Shown: positions 42,834-52,514, counted from the first letter of the stretch. The stretch is 64,000 nt of DNA from an uncultured Christensenella sp. (GCA_910585785.1 CAJUEV010000005.1:1-64000); one strand, 5' to 3'. The notes: a model not told the origin generated them from the letters alone. Numbers and translations: made by a program.

Positions 42834-44054
42834 TTGAAAGACCAAAAATATTGTTCGTTCTGCGGTAAACCGGAAGAATTCGTAAAAAAACTTATTACGG
42901 GAAAAAACGGCGCGTGCATATGCGACGAATGTATAGTCATTTGCGGGGATATGGTAAAAGAGGCGGACGCGGAAGCGGTAGAGCAGATTCCGCTTAAAAC
43001 TCCCGCCGAAATAAAGACCGAACTCGATAAATACATCGTGGGTCAGCACGAGGCTAAAAAAGTTTTGTCCGTCGCCGTTTACAACCACTATAAGCGCATA
43101 AACCATCTTGCGGAGCGCTCGCTTGACGGCGACGTGGAAATAGAAAAGAGCAATATTCTTTTGCTTGGACCCACGGGCTGCGGAAAGACTTTGCTTGCAA
43201 GAACGCTTGCCAAAATACTCAACGTTCCTTTCGCCGCGGCGGACGCAACAGCGCTGACGGAAGCGGGCTACGTAGGCGAGGACGTTGAAAATATTCTTCT
43301 AAAACTTATCCAGAACGCCGATTACGATATTCAGAAAGCGCAGCGCGGTATAATTTATATCGACGAGATTGATAAAATCGCAAGAAAGAGCGAAAACGTT
43401 TCAATCACCCGCGACGTTTCGGGCGAGGGCGTGCAGCAGGCGCTGTTAAAAATTATAGAAAGCACCGTGGCAAACGTTCCCCCGCAGGGAGGAAGAAAGC
43501 ACCCACAGCAGGAGTTTTTGCGTATAGATACCACAAATATTTTGTTTATTTGCGGCGGCGCGTTCGTCGGGCTGGACAAAATAGTGCAAAAACGCAAGGA
43601 CAACGCGTCGTTGGGCTTCGGCGGCACTGTAAAGCGCACCGATGAAAATTTTGAAACGCTTGAAGACATAAAGCCGCAGGACTTGACAAAATTCGGACTT
43701 ATACCCGAGTTTGTAGGGCGCGTGCCCATAGTTGTAAGTCTGCACCCGTTAAACGAGGACGCGCTTGTCAACATTCTTACTCAGCCCAAAAACGCGATTA
43801 TAAAGCAATATCAAAAACTTATTGCAATGGACGGCGTTAAACTTACGGTGGAAGACGGCGCCGTGCGCGAAATTGCAAATACCGCCATACGGCTTAAAAC
43901 GGGCGCAAGGGGACTAAGAACTATTATTGAAAGTTTTATGACGTCCGTAATGTACAAACTTCCCTCCGAAAAGAATATAGAGGAAGTTATTGTCACGCGC
44001 GAATGCGTGACGGACAAGGCCGAACCTAAAATTATTTACAAACGTTCGGCGTAA
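42834..44054 (+). CDS. clpX: ATP-dependent Clp protease ATPase subunit ClpX
   Basis: 406-aa AAA+ unfoldase. The N-terminal zinc-binding domain (YCSFCGKPEEFV...CICDECI) is followed by Walker A GPTGCGKTLLA, Walker B YIDEIDKIA, sensor regions and the IGF-type loop LGFGGTVK for ClpP docking. It starts at TTG 42834, with AGGAG 6 nt upstream; no in-frame ATG lies nearby. It forms ClpXP with the preceding gene. Confidence 0.96.
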   Translation: MKDQKYCSFCGKPEEFVKKLITGKNGACICDECIVICGDMVKEADAEAVEQIPLKTPAEIKTELDKYIVGQHEAKKVLSVAVYNHYKRINHLAERSLDGDVEIEKSNILLLGPTGCGKTLLARTLAKILNVPFAAADATALTEAGYVGEDVENILLKLIQNADYDIQKAQRGIIYIDEIDKIARKSENVSITRDVSGEGVQQALLKIIESTVANVPPQGGRKHPQQEFLRIDTTNILFICGGAFVGLDKIVQKRKDNASLGFGGTVKRTDENFETLEDIKPQDLTKFGLIPEFVGRVPIVVSLHPLNEDALVNILTQPKNAIIKQYQKLIAMDGVKLTVEDGAVREIANTAIRLKTGARGLRTIIESFMTSVMYKLPSEKNIEEVIVTRECVTDKAEPKIIYKRSA

Positions 44055-44087
44055 AAATTTTACGCCGGCTATAATCTCTCCTAATCC

Positions 44088-44116
44088 GCTTTCCCCCTCC
44101 GTCCGAGGGGGAAAGC
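44088..44116. repeat. 12-bp palindromic hairpin between clpX and lon
   Basis: GCTTTCCCCCTC with complement at 44105-44116 around a 5-nt loop; no T tract. A shorter hairpin, GGCGTAAA...TTTACGCC, overlaps the clpX stop region. Possibly REP-like or an mRNA processing hairpin. Confidence 0.5.
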
Positions 44117-44144
44117 GCATAAAATAGGGGAAAAGGAGTACGTT

Positions 44145-46472
44145 ATGTCAAGACAAGTTTCCGAAAAGTTGCCCGTCGTGGCGTTGCGGGGCAGGGTGGT
44201 TTTTCCTTCCGTTACCGTAAGTTTCGACGTGGGCAGACTTATGTCGCTTACGGCTGTCAAAATGGCTGCGGATTCTGAATCGCGGCTGTTTATCGTCGCC
44301 CAGAAGGACGCGGAAAAGGCTGAAATAACTCCCGACGACATTTACGAAGTCGGAACGGTGGTAAAAATAAAACAAGTCAGCAGACTTCCCGGCAACAACG
44401 TAAGAATAACCGCGGAAGGGCTTTACCGCGCCGACGTGAGAAGCGTCGAGCGCGTTGACAACGCTTTTATAGCGGAAGTTTGCGCGGTTAAATCGCTGCA
44501 CGGTGACGAAGCGTTGGAGGAGGCGTATTTCCGCACCGCCAAGGAAGCCGCCCGCGAATTGTGCGGCGTTGAAGGAAAATTTTCTAAGGAAGCGGCGGCT
44601 ATGCTGGAAAAATGCGGCGACCCCGACGAATTTGCAGATATAGCGGCGCACAATCTTACTATAAGGACGGAAGTAAAGCAGCAATTGCTTACTTGCAACC
44701 GCGTTGTCGAAAGGCTGCGCCTTCTTGACAAAGCGCTTAACGACGAGCTGGAAATTTCTAAATTAGAGCGCAAAATAAACGCGATGGTGCGCGCCGGCAT
44801 AGATAAAAACCAGAAAGAGTATTTCTTACGCGAGCAGTTGAAAGCAATTCATACCGAACTCGGCGACGACGAGGAAGAAAAGGACGAGCTTGAAAAAAAG
44901 ATAAAAGAAAAGGGAATGCCCGAAGAGGTAGAGCAAAAAGCGCTTAAAGAGCTTTCGCGTATGGATAAAATGCAGACGTCTTCGCCCGATTACAACGTGT
45001 TGCGAATGTATCTTGACTGGCTGCTTGATATTCCTTGGCGCGAAAAAACGGAGGACACGCAAAACCTTAGCGACGCCGTAGCCGTTTTAAACGAGGACCA
45101 TTACGGGCTTGAAAAAATAAAGGAAAGAATAACCGAATATCTTGCGGTTTTAAAACTTACCGAAGGGCTTAACGCGCCCATATTGTGCCTTGTGGGACCC
45201 CCGGGCGTGGGCAAAACGTCTATCGCAAGTTCGGTTGCGCGCGCCCTCGGAAGAAAATTCGTAAGAATGAGCCTGGGCGGCGTCAAGGACGAAAGCGAAA
45301 TTCGCGGGCATAGAAAAACTTATATAGGCGCGCTGCCCGGCAGAATTATAGCGGGACTTAAAACTGCGGGTACCGCAAACCCCGTGTTTCTTCTTGACGA
45401 GGTGGATAAACTTTCATCGGATATGCGCGGCGACCCCGCAAGCGCGCTTCTGGAAGTGCTTGACCCGGCGCAAAACGCCACTTTCCGCGACAGATATCTG
45501 GAAGTTCCGTACGATTTAAGCAAAGTGCTTTTTATAACCACCGCAAACGGAGTGGAAACAATTCCCCGCCCGCTTTTGGACAGAATGGAAGTTATTCAAC
45601 TCAGCGGGTATACTCAGGAAGAAAAAAGAGAAATAGCAAAGCGCTATCTCGTCCCCAAAAAGCGCGCGGCAAACGGGCTTGAAGAAGGGCAGATAGAGTT
45701 TGACGACAAAGCGATAGACGAAATTATTTCAGGCTATACTATGGAAGCGGGCGTCCGCAATCTTGAAAGGCAGATAGACGCCGTTTGCAGAAAAACCGCG
45801 GTAAAGGTTGCCGGCGGTGATAAGAAAAAGGTAAAAATCACCGCAAAAAAGGTGAACGAACTGCTTGGCGCAAGACGTTATGACGAAAAATTTGCGTTGT
45901 CGGGCGACGAAGTAGGCGCGGCGACGGGGCTTGCGTGGACGGCTGTTGGCGGAACTACGCTTACGATAGAAGTTTCGGCAATGCAGGGAAAGGGCGACGT
46001 GCTTTTGACAGGCAAACTTGGCGACGTTATGAAGGAAAGCGCCCGCGCAGCAATAAGTTATATACGTTCAAACTGCTCGCAGTACGGCATTGAAAGTTCG
46101 CTTTTCGAAACTACCGATATTCACGTGCACGTGCCGGAAGGCGCCACTCCCAAGGACGGACCCAGCGCGGGCATAACTATGGCTACGGCAATTTTGTCTG
46201 CTTTCACAAAAAAACCGGTAAGAAAATCTGTTGCAATGACGGGCGAAATTACGCTGCGCGGAAAGGTGCTGCCCATAGGCGGACTTAAAGAAAAAGCGCT
46301 TGCCGCTTACCGCATAGGCGTGAAGGACGTGATTATTCCCGAAGAAAACAAAAAGGACCTTGAAGAAATACCCGAAAGCGTCCGCGGACAAATCAACTTT
46401 ATACCCGTTTCGGACGTGGATACGGTTTTTAAAACCGCCATACCCGAAATACGTACGGCAAACCCGCAATAA
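44145..46472 (+). CDS. lon: ATP-dependent protease Lon
   Basis: 775 aa. The N-terminal substrate-binding domain (LPVVALRGRVVFPSV) leads into coiled coil, then AAA+ Walker A GPPGVGKTS and Walker B VFLLDEVDKL. The C-terminal protease domain has catalytic Ser in PKDGPSAGITMA and Lys in the KALAAYRIGVKDV region. It degrades misfolded and regulatory proteins. SD AAAAGGAG. Standard LonA length. Confidence 0.97.
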   Translation: MSRQVSEKLPVVALRGRVVFPSVTVSFDVGRLMSLTAVKMAADSESRLFIVAQKDAEKAEITPDDIYEVGTVVKIKQVSRLPGNNVRITAEGLYRADVRSVERVDNAFIAEVCAVKSLHGDEALEEAYFRTAKEAARELCGVEGKFSKEAAAMLEKCGDPDEFADIAAHNLTIRTEVKQQLLTCNRVVERLRLLDKALNDELEISKLERKINAMVRAGIDKNQKEYFLREQLKAIHTELGDDEEEKDELEKKIKEKGMPEEVEQKALKELSRMDKMQTSSPDYNVLRMYLDWLLDIPWREKTEDTQNLSDAVAVLNEDHYGLEKIKERITEYLAVLKLTEGLNAPILCLVGPPGVGKTSIASSVARALGRKFVRMSLGGVKDESEIRGHRKTYIGALPGRIIAGLKTAGTANPVFLLDEVDKLSSDMRGDPASALLEVLDPAQNATFRDRYLEVPYDLSKVLFITTANGVETIPRPLLDRMEVIQLSGYTQEEKREIAKRYLVPKKRAANGLEEGQIEFDDKAIDEIISGYTMEAGVRNLERQIDAVCRKTAVKVAGGDKKKVKITAKKVNELLGARRYDEKFALSGDEVGAATGLAWTAVGGTTLTIEVSAMQGKGDVLLTGKLGDVMKESARAAISYIRSNCSQYGIESSLFETTDIHVHVPEGATPKDGPSAGITMATAILSAFTKKPVRKSVAMTGEITLRGKVLPIGGLKEKALAAYRIGVKDVIIPEENKKDLEEIPESVRGQINFIPVSDVDTVFKTAIPEIRTANPQ

Positions 46473-46499
46473 TCACAAAACGGCAAAAAGGTAATTACA

Positions 46500-47111
46500 A
46501 TGGAAAATCAGCCGATAAAAGCGCTTAACGGCGAGTTTATAACAAGCGCGGCGGACAAAGCGGGCTTTATACAAACGGACAAGCCGATTATAGCCGTATG
46601 CGGAAAATCCAACGTCGGAAAATCAAGTTTCATAAATATGGTAACCAACCGCAAAAAACTTGCCAAAGTCAGCAAAGAGCCGGGCAGAACCAGACTTATA
46701 AACTATTTCGACTGCGGCGAGTTTATACTTGCGGATTTGCCCGGTTACGGCTATGCGCGCGTATCCCACGCGGAAAAATTGAAATGGGCTAAACTTCTTG
46801 ACGATTTTTTTGCGCAGAAAGAAAAAATCAAGCACGTTTTCGCGCTTGCCGACATACGCCACAACCCCACCGCGGACGACGAGCAGATGATAAAATTTCT
46901 GTATTTCCATCTTGTTCCGTTTACGGTTATCGCCACCAAGGCGGACAAACTGTCCAAAGCGGCGCAGGCGAGAAGTCTGCAAAACATAGCCGCGGTGTAC
47001 AAGTGCGGCAAAGGCAACGTCATAGCAACTTCCGCCCAGTCGCGGCAGGGGCTTGAAAACGTGCTTGCCGCAATACAAAAAATAATCACCCTCGGAGAAG
47101 ACGATGCTTGA
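46500..47111 (+). CDS. ysxC: Ribosome biogenesis GTP-binding protein YsxC/EngB
   Basis: 203-aa GTPase for 50S assembly. G1 is GKSNVGKSSFIN; the G2 region is GRTRLINYF; G3 is DLPGYGYA; G4 is TKADK; and G5 resembles ATSAQSRQG. Its last 8 nt overlap the following gene. It follows lon as in other Bacillota. Confidence 0.95.
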   Translation: MENQPIKALNGEFITSAADKAGFIQTDKPIIAVCGKSNVGKSSFINMVTNRKKLAKVSKEPGRTRLINYFDCGEFILADLPGYGYARVSHAEKLKWAKLLDDFFAQKEKIKHVFALADIRHNPTADDEQMIKFLYFHLVPFTVIATKADKLSKAAQARSLQNIAAVYKCGKGNVIATSAQSRQGLENVLAAIQKIITLGEDDA

Positions 47112-47829
47112 ATTTTTGCAGACGCCGGCCGGGCGCGCCGTATTGGGCGTGTTTATAGCCGCCGTAATAATAGTTATTACGGAACTTAATTACCGCATAT
47201 TCGCCAAAGCCGTTTTAGACTTTTTATTTGCGTTTATAGCCGTTATCGTGCTTTCGCCGGCGCTTATAGCGCTTGCCTGCATTGCAAGGGTAAAAGCGGG
47301 AAAATGTCTTGAAAGTAAGGCATATATGGGGGGCAAAGGCAAAATAATATACCTGCATACCTTTGCGGGTATAAAGGGCTGGGCAAAATATCTTGCGCGT
47401 ATATTCGACGTTTTGGGCGGCAGACTTTCGTTTGTGGGCGTAAAGCCTTTGGAAGTTATTGACGGTGCGCTTATCGACGACGAAAATATGGACCGTTTTA
47501 TCGCGCGGCCCGGCATTGTCTGCCATATGATTTCGCACGGAGCGGAGGACGCTACGTACGAGGATATGTTTGATTCTGACGCGCGTTACGCCAAAAAACG
47601 TGAGTTTTTTACGGACGTGTTTATGGTTTTGAAGGGTATGGTTTACGCCATACGCGGCGAGGGCAAAAGTTATTTGGGCGAAGCGGAAAACAACGGCTAT
47701 GCGCAAACCTTGTTAAGCAGGGGAGCCATTACCGAAGGCGACTTCAAACGCGCGGAAAAATACGCGGAAGAAACGCTTGAAAATATGGACCGCGAAGACC
47801 CTCTCAAATCAAAGTATAATAATTTGTAA
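47104..47829 (+). CDS. Bacterial sugar transferase-like membrane protein
   Basis: 241 aa. Two N-terminal hydrophobic segments are followed by a cytoplasmic domain with the polyprenyl-phosphate sugar transferase pattern LGGRLSFVGVKPLEVIDG (compare G(D/R)MSxVGPRP). Probably a glycosyl-1-phosphate transferase for an undecaprenyl-linked glycan, although motifs are diverged and catalysis is uncertain. Its ATG overlaps the ysxC stop by 8 nt, so translation is coupled. Confidence 0.65.
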   Translation: MLEFLQTPAGRAVLGVFIAAVIIVITELNYRIFAKAVLDFLFAFIAVIVLSPALIALACIARVKAGKCLESKAYMGGKGKIIYLHTFAGIKGWAKYLARIFDVLGGRLSFVGVKPLEVIDGALIDDENMDRFIARPGIVCHMISHGAEDATYEDMFDSDARYAKKREFFTDVFMVLKGMVYAIRGEGKSYLGEAENNGYAQTLLSRGAITEGDFKRAEKYAEETLENMDREDPLKSKYNNL

Positions 47830-47864
47830 ACGGCGTATACTTTTTCCATAGGAGAAAGTAATTT

Positions 47865-48116
47865 ATGGTAATAGCAAACATCATAACTTACGCGCTGGTT
47901 TTGATTGGCGCGTTAAACTGGGGACTTTACGGCATATTCGACTTCAATCTGGTAAGCTGGATATTCGGCGGACCCCGTAGCGTAGGCGCGATTATAGTTT
48001 ACGTAATAATTTTGCTTGCCGCAATCTGGCTTATAATTTCGCCCATCATAAGCGGGCACGGACTTCGTCTGGATATACGCAGACAACAAATGAAGGAAGA
48101 AAAACAGGAAGCATAA
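47865..48116 (+). CDS. DUF378 family small membrane protein
   Basis: 83 aa with two transmembrane helices and the family signature ALNWGLYGIFDFNLVSWIFGG. Function unknown. SD AGGAG. A strong terminator follows, so it ends this transcription unit. Confidence 0.85.
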   Translation: MVIANIITYALVLIGALNWGLYGIFDFNLVSWIFGGPRSVGAIIVYVIILLAAIWLIISPIISGHGLRLDIRRQQMKEEKQEA

Positions 48117-48127
48117 AGTAATATCAG

Positions 48128-48161
48128 GCGCCCGCGGGTTAAAAACCCGCGGGCGCGTTTT
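48128..48161 (+). terminator. Terminator after the DUF378 gene
   Basis: Perfect 13-bp stem GCGCCCGCGGGTT with complement at 48144-48156, AAA loop, GTTTTCC tail. Confidence 0.8.
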
Positions 48162-48176
48162 CCGTCGCCGCAACGC

Positions 48177-48205
48177 TTGCAATTTTTCGGGTAAAGTGCT
48201 AAAAT
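48177..48205 (+). promoter_or_regulatory. Promoter of the SGNH hydrolase gene
   Basis: TTGCAA at 48177-48182, 17-bp spacer, TAAAAT at 48200-48205. Confidence 0.6.
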
Positions 48206-48237
48206 TTAGCGGTAAAATATTTTAAGGAAATTTAGTT

Positions 48238-49386
48238 ATGTCTAAATGGGTTACCGTGTGGGGCAACGCGACTTCCGTCGCGGACCGCCGTCCCGAAAAT
48301 TACGCAAAAAATCTGACTTTGCGCTACCCTGTAAAGTGTGCGTTCGGCGGAAACGCAGTCCGTCTGCACTTTTCCAATTTTTGCGGAACCGAACCCGTCA
48401 CTCTATCGCAGGTTACGGTAGCGCCTGCGGTTTCGGACAGAGAAATCAATTTAAAGGATGCGGCGCTCGTCACGTTCGGCGGCAGCGAAAGCGTCACGAT
48501 AGGCGCGGGCGAGGAAGTTTTTTCGGACGTAATTTCTTTCCGCGTAAAACCCAAAGGCAGCGTTTCGGTAAGTTTTTATCTTAAAGACTTCACTCTTATG
48601 CGTTCTTCCGTCGTTATCACGGGTCCCCTTTCAAAGGGCTTTTATTCTGTGGGCAATCAAACGTTGAGTTCGGTGCTGCCGTTAGAGCAAACCCGTTCGA
48701 CGCAAAATTTTTATTTTTTGACGGGGCTTGACGTGCTTACCGAAGACGAAAACCGCTGCGTCATACTTTACGGCGATTCGATAACGGCGCAAAGCTGGGC
48801 CGATTATCTTGCGTTGAAGTGTATGGAAGACCCGTATAACCGAACCGCGGTAGTCCGCCGCGCCGCCAGCGGCACGCGCATTTTAAGAGAGTATACCTGC
48901 ATAACGTACGAAAGTTACGGCTTGTGCGGAAAAAACCGCTTTAAACGGGAAATTTCTACTGTCAGCGGGGCGCAGTCCGTAATAATTCAGCAGGGCATAA
49001 ACGACATTATTCACCCCGTCGGCACGGAAATAAATCCTTTCCGCCCTATGTCCGACTTGCCCACGGCGGACGAGTTGCGCAAGGGGTTTGAGTATTACAT
49101 AGCCGAAGCGGCGCGCTGCAAACTGAAAACTTTTGCGGGCACGCTGCTGCCTATTTACGGCTGGCGGACGTACGCGCCGTTCAGAGAGGACTTAAAAAAC
49201 TTGTTCAACGACTGGCTGCGTTCGGAAGGCGCGCTGGGCGGCTGTATTGACTTTGACAAGGCGCTGCGCTCGGCAAAAAATCCCGCCGCGTTCGCCGCGG
49301 AATACGACAGCGGAGACCATCTGCACCCCAGCGAAGAAGGCTATAAGGCTATGGCGGAACTTGCTTACGGGTATTTGCCGCTGTAA
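48238..49386 (+). CDS. SGNH/GDSL-family hydrolase
   Basis: 382 aa, no signal peptide. An N-terminal beta-sandwich of about 150 residues is followed by the SGNH core: block I VILYGDSITAQSW (Ser), block III GINDIIHP (Asn) and block V SGDHLHPSEEGYKAMAE (Asp-x-x-His). Likely an esterase, possibly acting on acylated sugars. SD AAGGAAA. It has its own promoter. Confidence 0.88.
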   Translation: MSKWVTVWGNATSVADRRPENYAKNLTLRYPVKCAFGGNAVRLHFSNFCGTEPVTLSQVTVAPAVSDREINLKDAALVTFGGSESVTIGAGEEVFSDVISFRVKPKGSVSVSFYLKDFTLMRSSVVITGPLSKGFYSVGNQTLSSVLPLEQTRSTQNFYFLTGLDVLTEDENRCVILYGDSITAQSWADYLALKCMEDPYNRTAVVRRAASGTRILREYTCITYESYGLCGKNRFKREISTVSGAQSVIIQQGINDIIHPVGTEINPFRPMSDLPTADELRKGFEYYIAEAARCKLKTFAGTLLPIYGWRTYAPFREDLKNLFNDWLRSEGALGGCIDFDKALRSAKNPAAFAAEYDSGDHLHPSEEGYKAMAELAYGYLPL

Positions 49387-49468
49387 AAACAAAATTTTTC
49401 GACGGCACGCGCGTTTCGGCTGGCAAAACCGCTTTATTTTTTAAAAAATTTAAATTCGGCGGTTTAGT

Positions 49469-49497
49469 TTGCTTTTTTGGGGCGGCGGTGCTAAAAT
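49469..49497 (+). promoter_or_regulatory. Promoter of the alpha/beta hydrolase pair
   Basis: TTGCTT at 49469-49474, 17-bp spacer, TAAAAT at 49492-49497, 18 bp before the ATG. Confidence 0.6.
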
Positions 49498-49514
49498 AAA
49501 TAAAAGGTGATATA

Positions 49515-50459
49515 ATGCAAGATATTTTTTACCCTTCGAAAGACGGAAAAAACACCGTTCACGCGTGTTTATGGAAGCCGGAAGGCAAAGCCAAAGGCGT
49601 TGTGCAAATTATTCACGGAATGTGCGAGTATGCCGAAAGATACGCGCCGTTCGCTGAGTTTTTAACAAAAAACGGCTATATTGTCTGCGCCGAGGACCAT
49701 TTAGGACACGGCAAAACCGCAAAAACTGCGGACGATTTGGGATATTTCAACGACGAGGCGGACTATTCGATAGTTGTCGAAGATATTCATCAGTTGAAAC
49801 TTACCGTGCAGAAAGATACCGCCGATTTGCCTTGGTTTGTCCTTGGGCACAGTATGGGCTCGTTTTTCTGCCGCAAATATATTTCGGTTTACGGCGGCGA
49901 GTTTAAGGGCGCCGTTATAATGGGCACCGGCTTTAAGGGAAATTTAACGCTTAACACCGCGCTTTCCGCCGTTAAAGCAAGCGCGCGTTCGCACGGCTGG
50001 CGGTTCAGAAGCAGTACTATAAAAAATCTTGCCTTCGGCTCTTACAACAAAAAGTTTAAACCGGCGCGCACCCAAAACGACTGGCTTTCCAAAAACGCGC
50101 AAAACGTGGACGAATACGAAAAGGACCCCTTGTGCGGATTCGACTTCACAAACAACGGCTATTTTATACTGTTTTCCGTCATAAAACAGGCTTGCTCGAA
50201 AGAGGTTATAAACGCCGTTCCCAAAAATTTGCCCGTATATTTTGTGGCGGGCGCGCTTGACCCCGTAGGCGATTACGGCAAAGGCGTTTTGAAGGCGGCG
50301 AACAAGTTTCATAAAGCGGGCGTTAAGGACGTTTTCGTCACTTTATACGAGGACGCCCGTCACGAAATTTTAAACGACGACTGCAAGGACAAAGTTCAAA
50401 TCGACGTTTTAAATTTCTTTGAAAATATTTTAAGCGGTACGGATTCGGTTGATGGTTGA
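49515..50459 (+). CDS. Alpha/beta hydrolase (monoacylglycerol lipase/lysophospholipase-like)
   Basis: 314 aa. The oxyanion region is QIIHGMCEYAERY; the nucleophile elbow is LGHSMGS; the acid loop is AGALDPVGDYG; and the catalytic His is in YEDARHEILND. The first three-quarters resemble lysophospholipase L2/monoacylglycerol lipases. SD AAGGTGA. The stop overlaps the next start by 8 nt. Confidence 0.88.
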   Translation: MQDIFYPSKDGKNTVHACLWKPEGKAKGVVQIIHGMCEYAERYAPFAEFLTKNGYIVCAEDHLGHGKTAKTADDLGYFNDEADYSIVVEDIHQLKLTVQKDTADLPWFVLGHSMGSFFCRKYISVYGGEFKGAVIMGTGFKGNLTLNTALSAVKASARSHGWRFRSSTIKNLAFGSYNKKFKPARTQNDWLSKNAQNVDEYEKDPLCGFDFTNNGYFILFSVIKQACSKEVINAVPKNLPVYFVAGALDPVGDYGKGVLKAANKFHKAGVKDVFVTLYEDARHEILNDDCKDKVQIDVLNFFENILSGTDSVDG

Positions 50460-51219
50460 AGTTTTTGACGTCGCCGTACCTTCGCTTACGGGCAAGGAAA
50501 AACGCAAAGCATACGTATATTTACCCGTCGGCTATGGCGAGGGGGAAACGCGCTATCCCGTAATGTATATGTTCGACGGGCACAATCTTTTTTTTGACGA
50601 GGACGCGACTTTCGGCAAAAGCTGGGGACTTGCGGACTATCTTGACGAAGAAAAAATTCCCATAATAATAGCCGCGGCAGAGTGCAACCATAACGGCAAT
50701 GCAAGACTTTCCGAGTATTCGCCGTTCGACTTTACTTTCAAAGGCGAAAAAATAAAGGGGCGCGGCAAAAAATATATGGACTGGCTTGTGAAGGACTTCA
50801 AGCCGTATATAGACGAAAATTATAAAACTCTTTCCGCGCGCGAGCATACCGCGATAGGCGGCAGTTCTATGGGCGGACTTATGACTGTTTACGCCCTTTT
50901 AAAATACGGCAAATATTTTTCGCGCGGGGCGGCTCTTTCGCCAAGTTTATGGCTGAACGGGGGAGATTCGGTAAAAAAATTGCTTACAGAATCCCGTTTG
51001 CGCAAAAATACATATATTTATATGGATTACGGCAGCCGCGAGTTTGCAAACCATTTTTCGCAGCAAGCCGCTTTCGGCGGCGCCGTATCCGCGTTGATTG
51101 AAAAAGGCGCGATAGCCACCGCGCGCGTTGTTGACGGCGGCACCCATAGCGAGGCTTCGTGGCAAAGGCAAATTCCGTATTTTATGGACGCGCTTTTCGG
51201 CTTTAACATTCGGACGTAG
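50452..51219 (+). CDS. Esterase (IroE/Fes, esterase D-like)
   Basis: 255 aa. Features are YPVMYMFDGHNLFFDE, the nucleophile elbow IGGSSMGGLM and a C-terminal GGTHSEASWQRQIPYF with the catalytic His. It belongs to the putative esterase family that cleaves acyl or siderophore esters. ATG at 50452 is preferred over the adjacent TTG; it overlaps the upstream hydrolase, so the two are coupled. Confidence 0.85.
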   Translation: MVEVFDVAVPSLTGKEKRKAYVYLPVGYGEGETRYPVMYMFDGHNLFFDEDATFGKSWGLADYLDEEKIPIIIAAAECNHNGNARLSEYSPFDFTFKGEKIKGRGKKYMDWLVKDFKPYIDENYKTLSAREHTAIGGSSMGGLMTVYALLKYGKYFSRGAALSPSLWLNGGDSVKKLLTESRLRKNTYIYMDYGSREFANHFSQQAAFGGAVSALIEKGAIATARVVDGGTHSEASWQRQIPYFMDALFGFNIRT

Positions 51220-51289
51220 CGCAAATTTAACCGCAAGCCTGTTTTCAACCGCTTATATTATCGTAAAAAATCCTTAAAGAAGGCATTAT

Positions 51290-52477
51290 ATGAAAAATTT
51301 TATTTTTATTTCCCCCAACTTTCCGGCAAACTATTGGAAGTTTTGCCGCGAATTGCAAAACGACGGTTTTCGCGTTCTCGGCATCGGCGACGAAGCGTAC
51401 GACTGTCTAACGGCTGACTTGAAGGGCTCGCTTACGGAGTATTACAAAGTTTCTAACCTTGAAAATTATGACGAAGTTTACCGCGCGGTTGCATTTTTTA
51501 CGTTTAAGTACGGAAAAATAGACTTTATCGAAAGCAACAACGAGTATTGGCTTGAACGCGACGCATTGCTGCGCACGGAATTCAACGTTGCTACGGGATT
51601 TAAAAAGACGGACGTCAAAAAAATAAAATACAAGTCCGCAATGAAAAAGTTTTATAAAAAAGCCGGCGTAAAAACAGCGCGTTTCTGCATAGCTAAATCG
51701 CTTGCCGTGTGCGAAAAATTTATAAAAGAAGTGGGCTATCCCGTGATAGTAAAGCCCGATAACGGCGTGGGCGCAAGCGATACTCATAAAATAAACGACG
51801 ATGCAGAACTTGCCGCGTTTTTAAAGCGCAAAGGTAGAAAAAGTTACATAATGGAGGAGTTTATTGACGCGGAAGTAAACTCTTATGACGCGATTATAGA
51901 CAGCAAGGGCAACCCCGTTTTCGAGACGGGCAATATTACGCCCAAATCGCTTATGGACGTGGTAAACGACGGCGACAGCTGCCTTTATTATATAGTAAAC
52001 GAACTTGCAAGCGACGTGCGCGCGCTGGGGCGCAAAACCGTAAAGGCGTTTAAAGTAAAAAGCCGTTTTGTGCACTTTGAGTTTTTCCGTCTTTTATCCG
52101 ACCAGAAAATAGGCAAAAAGGGGGACGTGGTTGCGCTTGAAGTAAATATGCGCCCCGCCGGCGGAATTACCCCCGATATGATGAATTACGCCAACAGTAC
52201 TGACGTTTATAAAATCTGGGCGGACACTATGGCTTTTGACAGCACTTTGGTAAGTCTGGGCGAAAAATATTTTTGCGCGTTTGCGGGCAGGCGCGACGGA
52301 AGGGAGTACGTTTATTCCGAGCAGGATATAGTTGACCGTTTCCGCAATTGCGTAAAACTTATTCAGCGCGTGCCCGACGTGCTTGCGGGCACAATGGGCA
52401 ACGTGATGTACGTGGCAAACTTCAAAACCAAGGAAGAAATGGACGAATTCTATTCCGAAATCACCGCTACAAAATAA
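51290..52477 (+). CDS. ATP-grasp domain protein (carboxylate-amine/thiol ligase-like)
   Basis: 395 aa. The ATP-grasp core has PVIVKPDNGVGASDTHKI as the glycine-rich loop, YIMEEFIDAEVNSYDAII, and metal ligands in VALEVNMRPAGGITPDMM. Probably ligates a carboxylate to an amine or thiol, possibly in a peptide or cofactor pathway; substrates unknown. SD AAAGAAGG. It lies downstream of two esterase genes. Confidence 0.82.
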   Translation: MKNFIFISPNFPANYWKFCRELQNDGFRVLGIGDEAYDCLTADLKGSLTEYYKVSNLENYDEVYRAVAFFTFKYGKIDFIESNNEYWLERDALLRTEFNVATGFKKTDVKKIKYKSAMKKFYKKAGVKTARFCIAKSLAVCEKFIKEVGYPVIVKPDNGVGASDTHKINDDAELAAFLKRKGRKSYIMEEFIDAEVNSYDAIIDSKGNPVFETGNITPKSLMDVVNDGDSCLYYIVNELASDVRALGRKTVKAFKVKSRFVHFEFFRLLSDQKIGKKGDVVALEVNMRPAGGITPDMMNYANSTDVYKIWADTMAFDSTLVSLGEKYFCAFAGRRDGREYVYSEQDIVDRFRNCVKLIQRVPDVLAGTMGNVMYVANFKTKEEMDEFYSEITATK

Positions 52478-52514
52478 AATATATATAAAGTAATTATTGC
52501 AAAAAAACATAACT

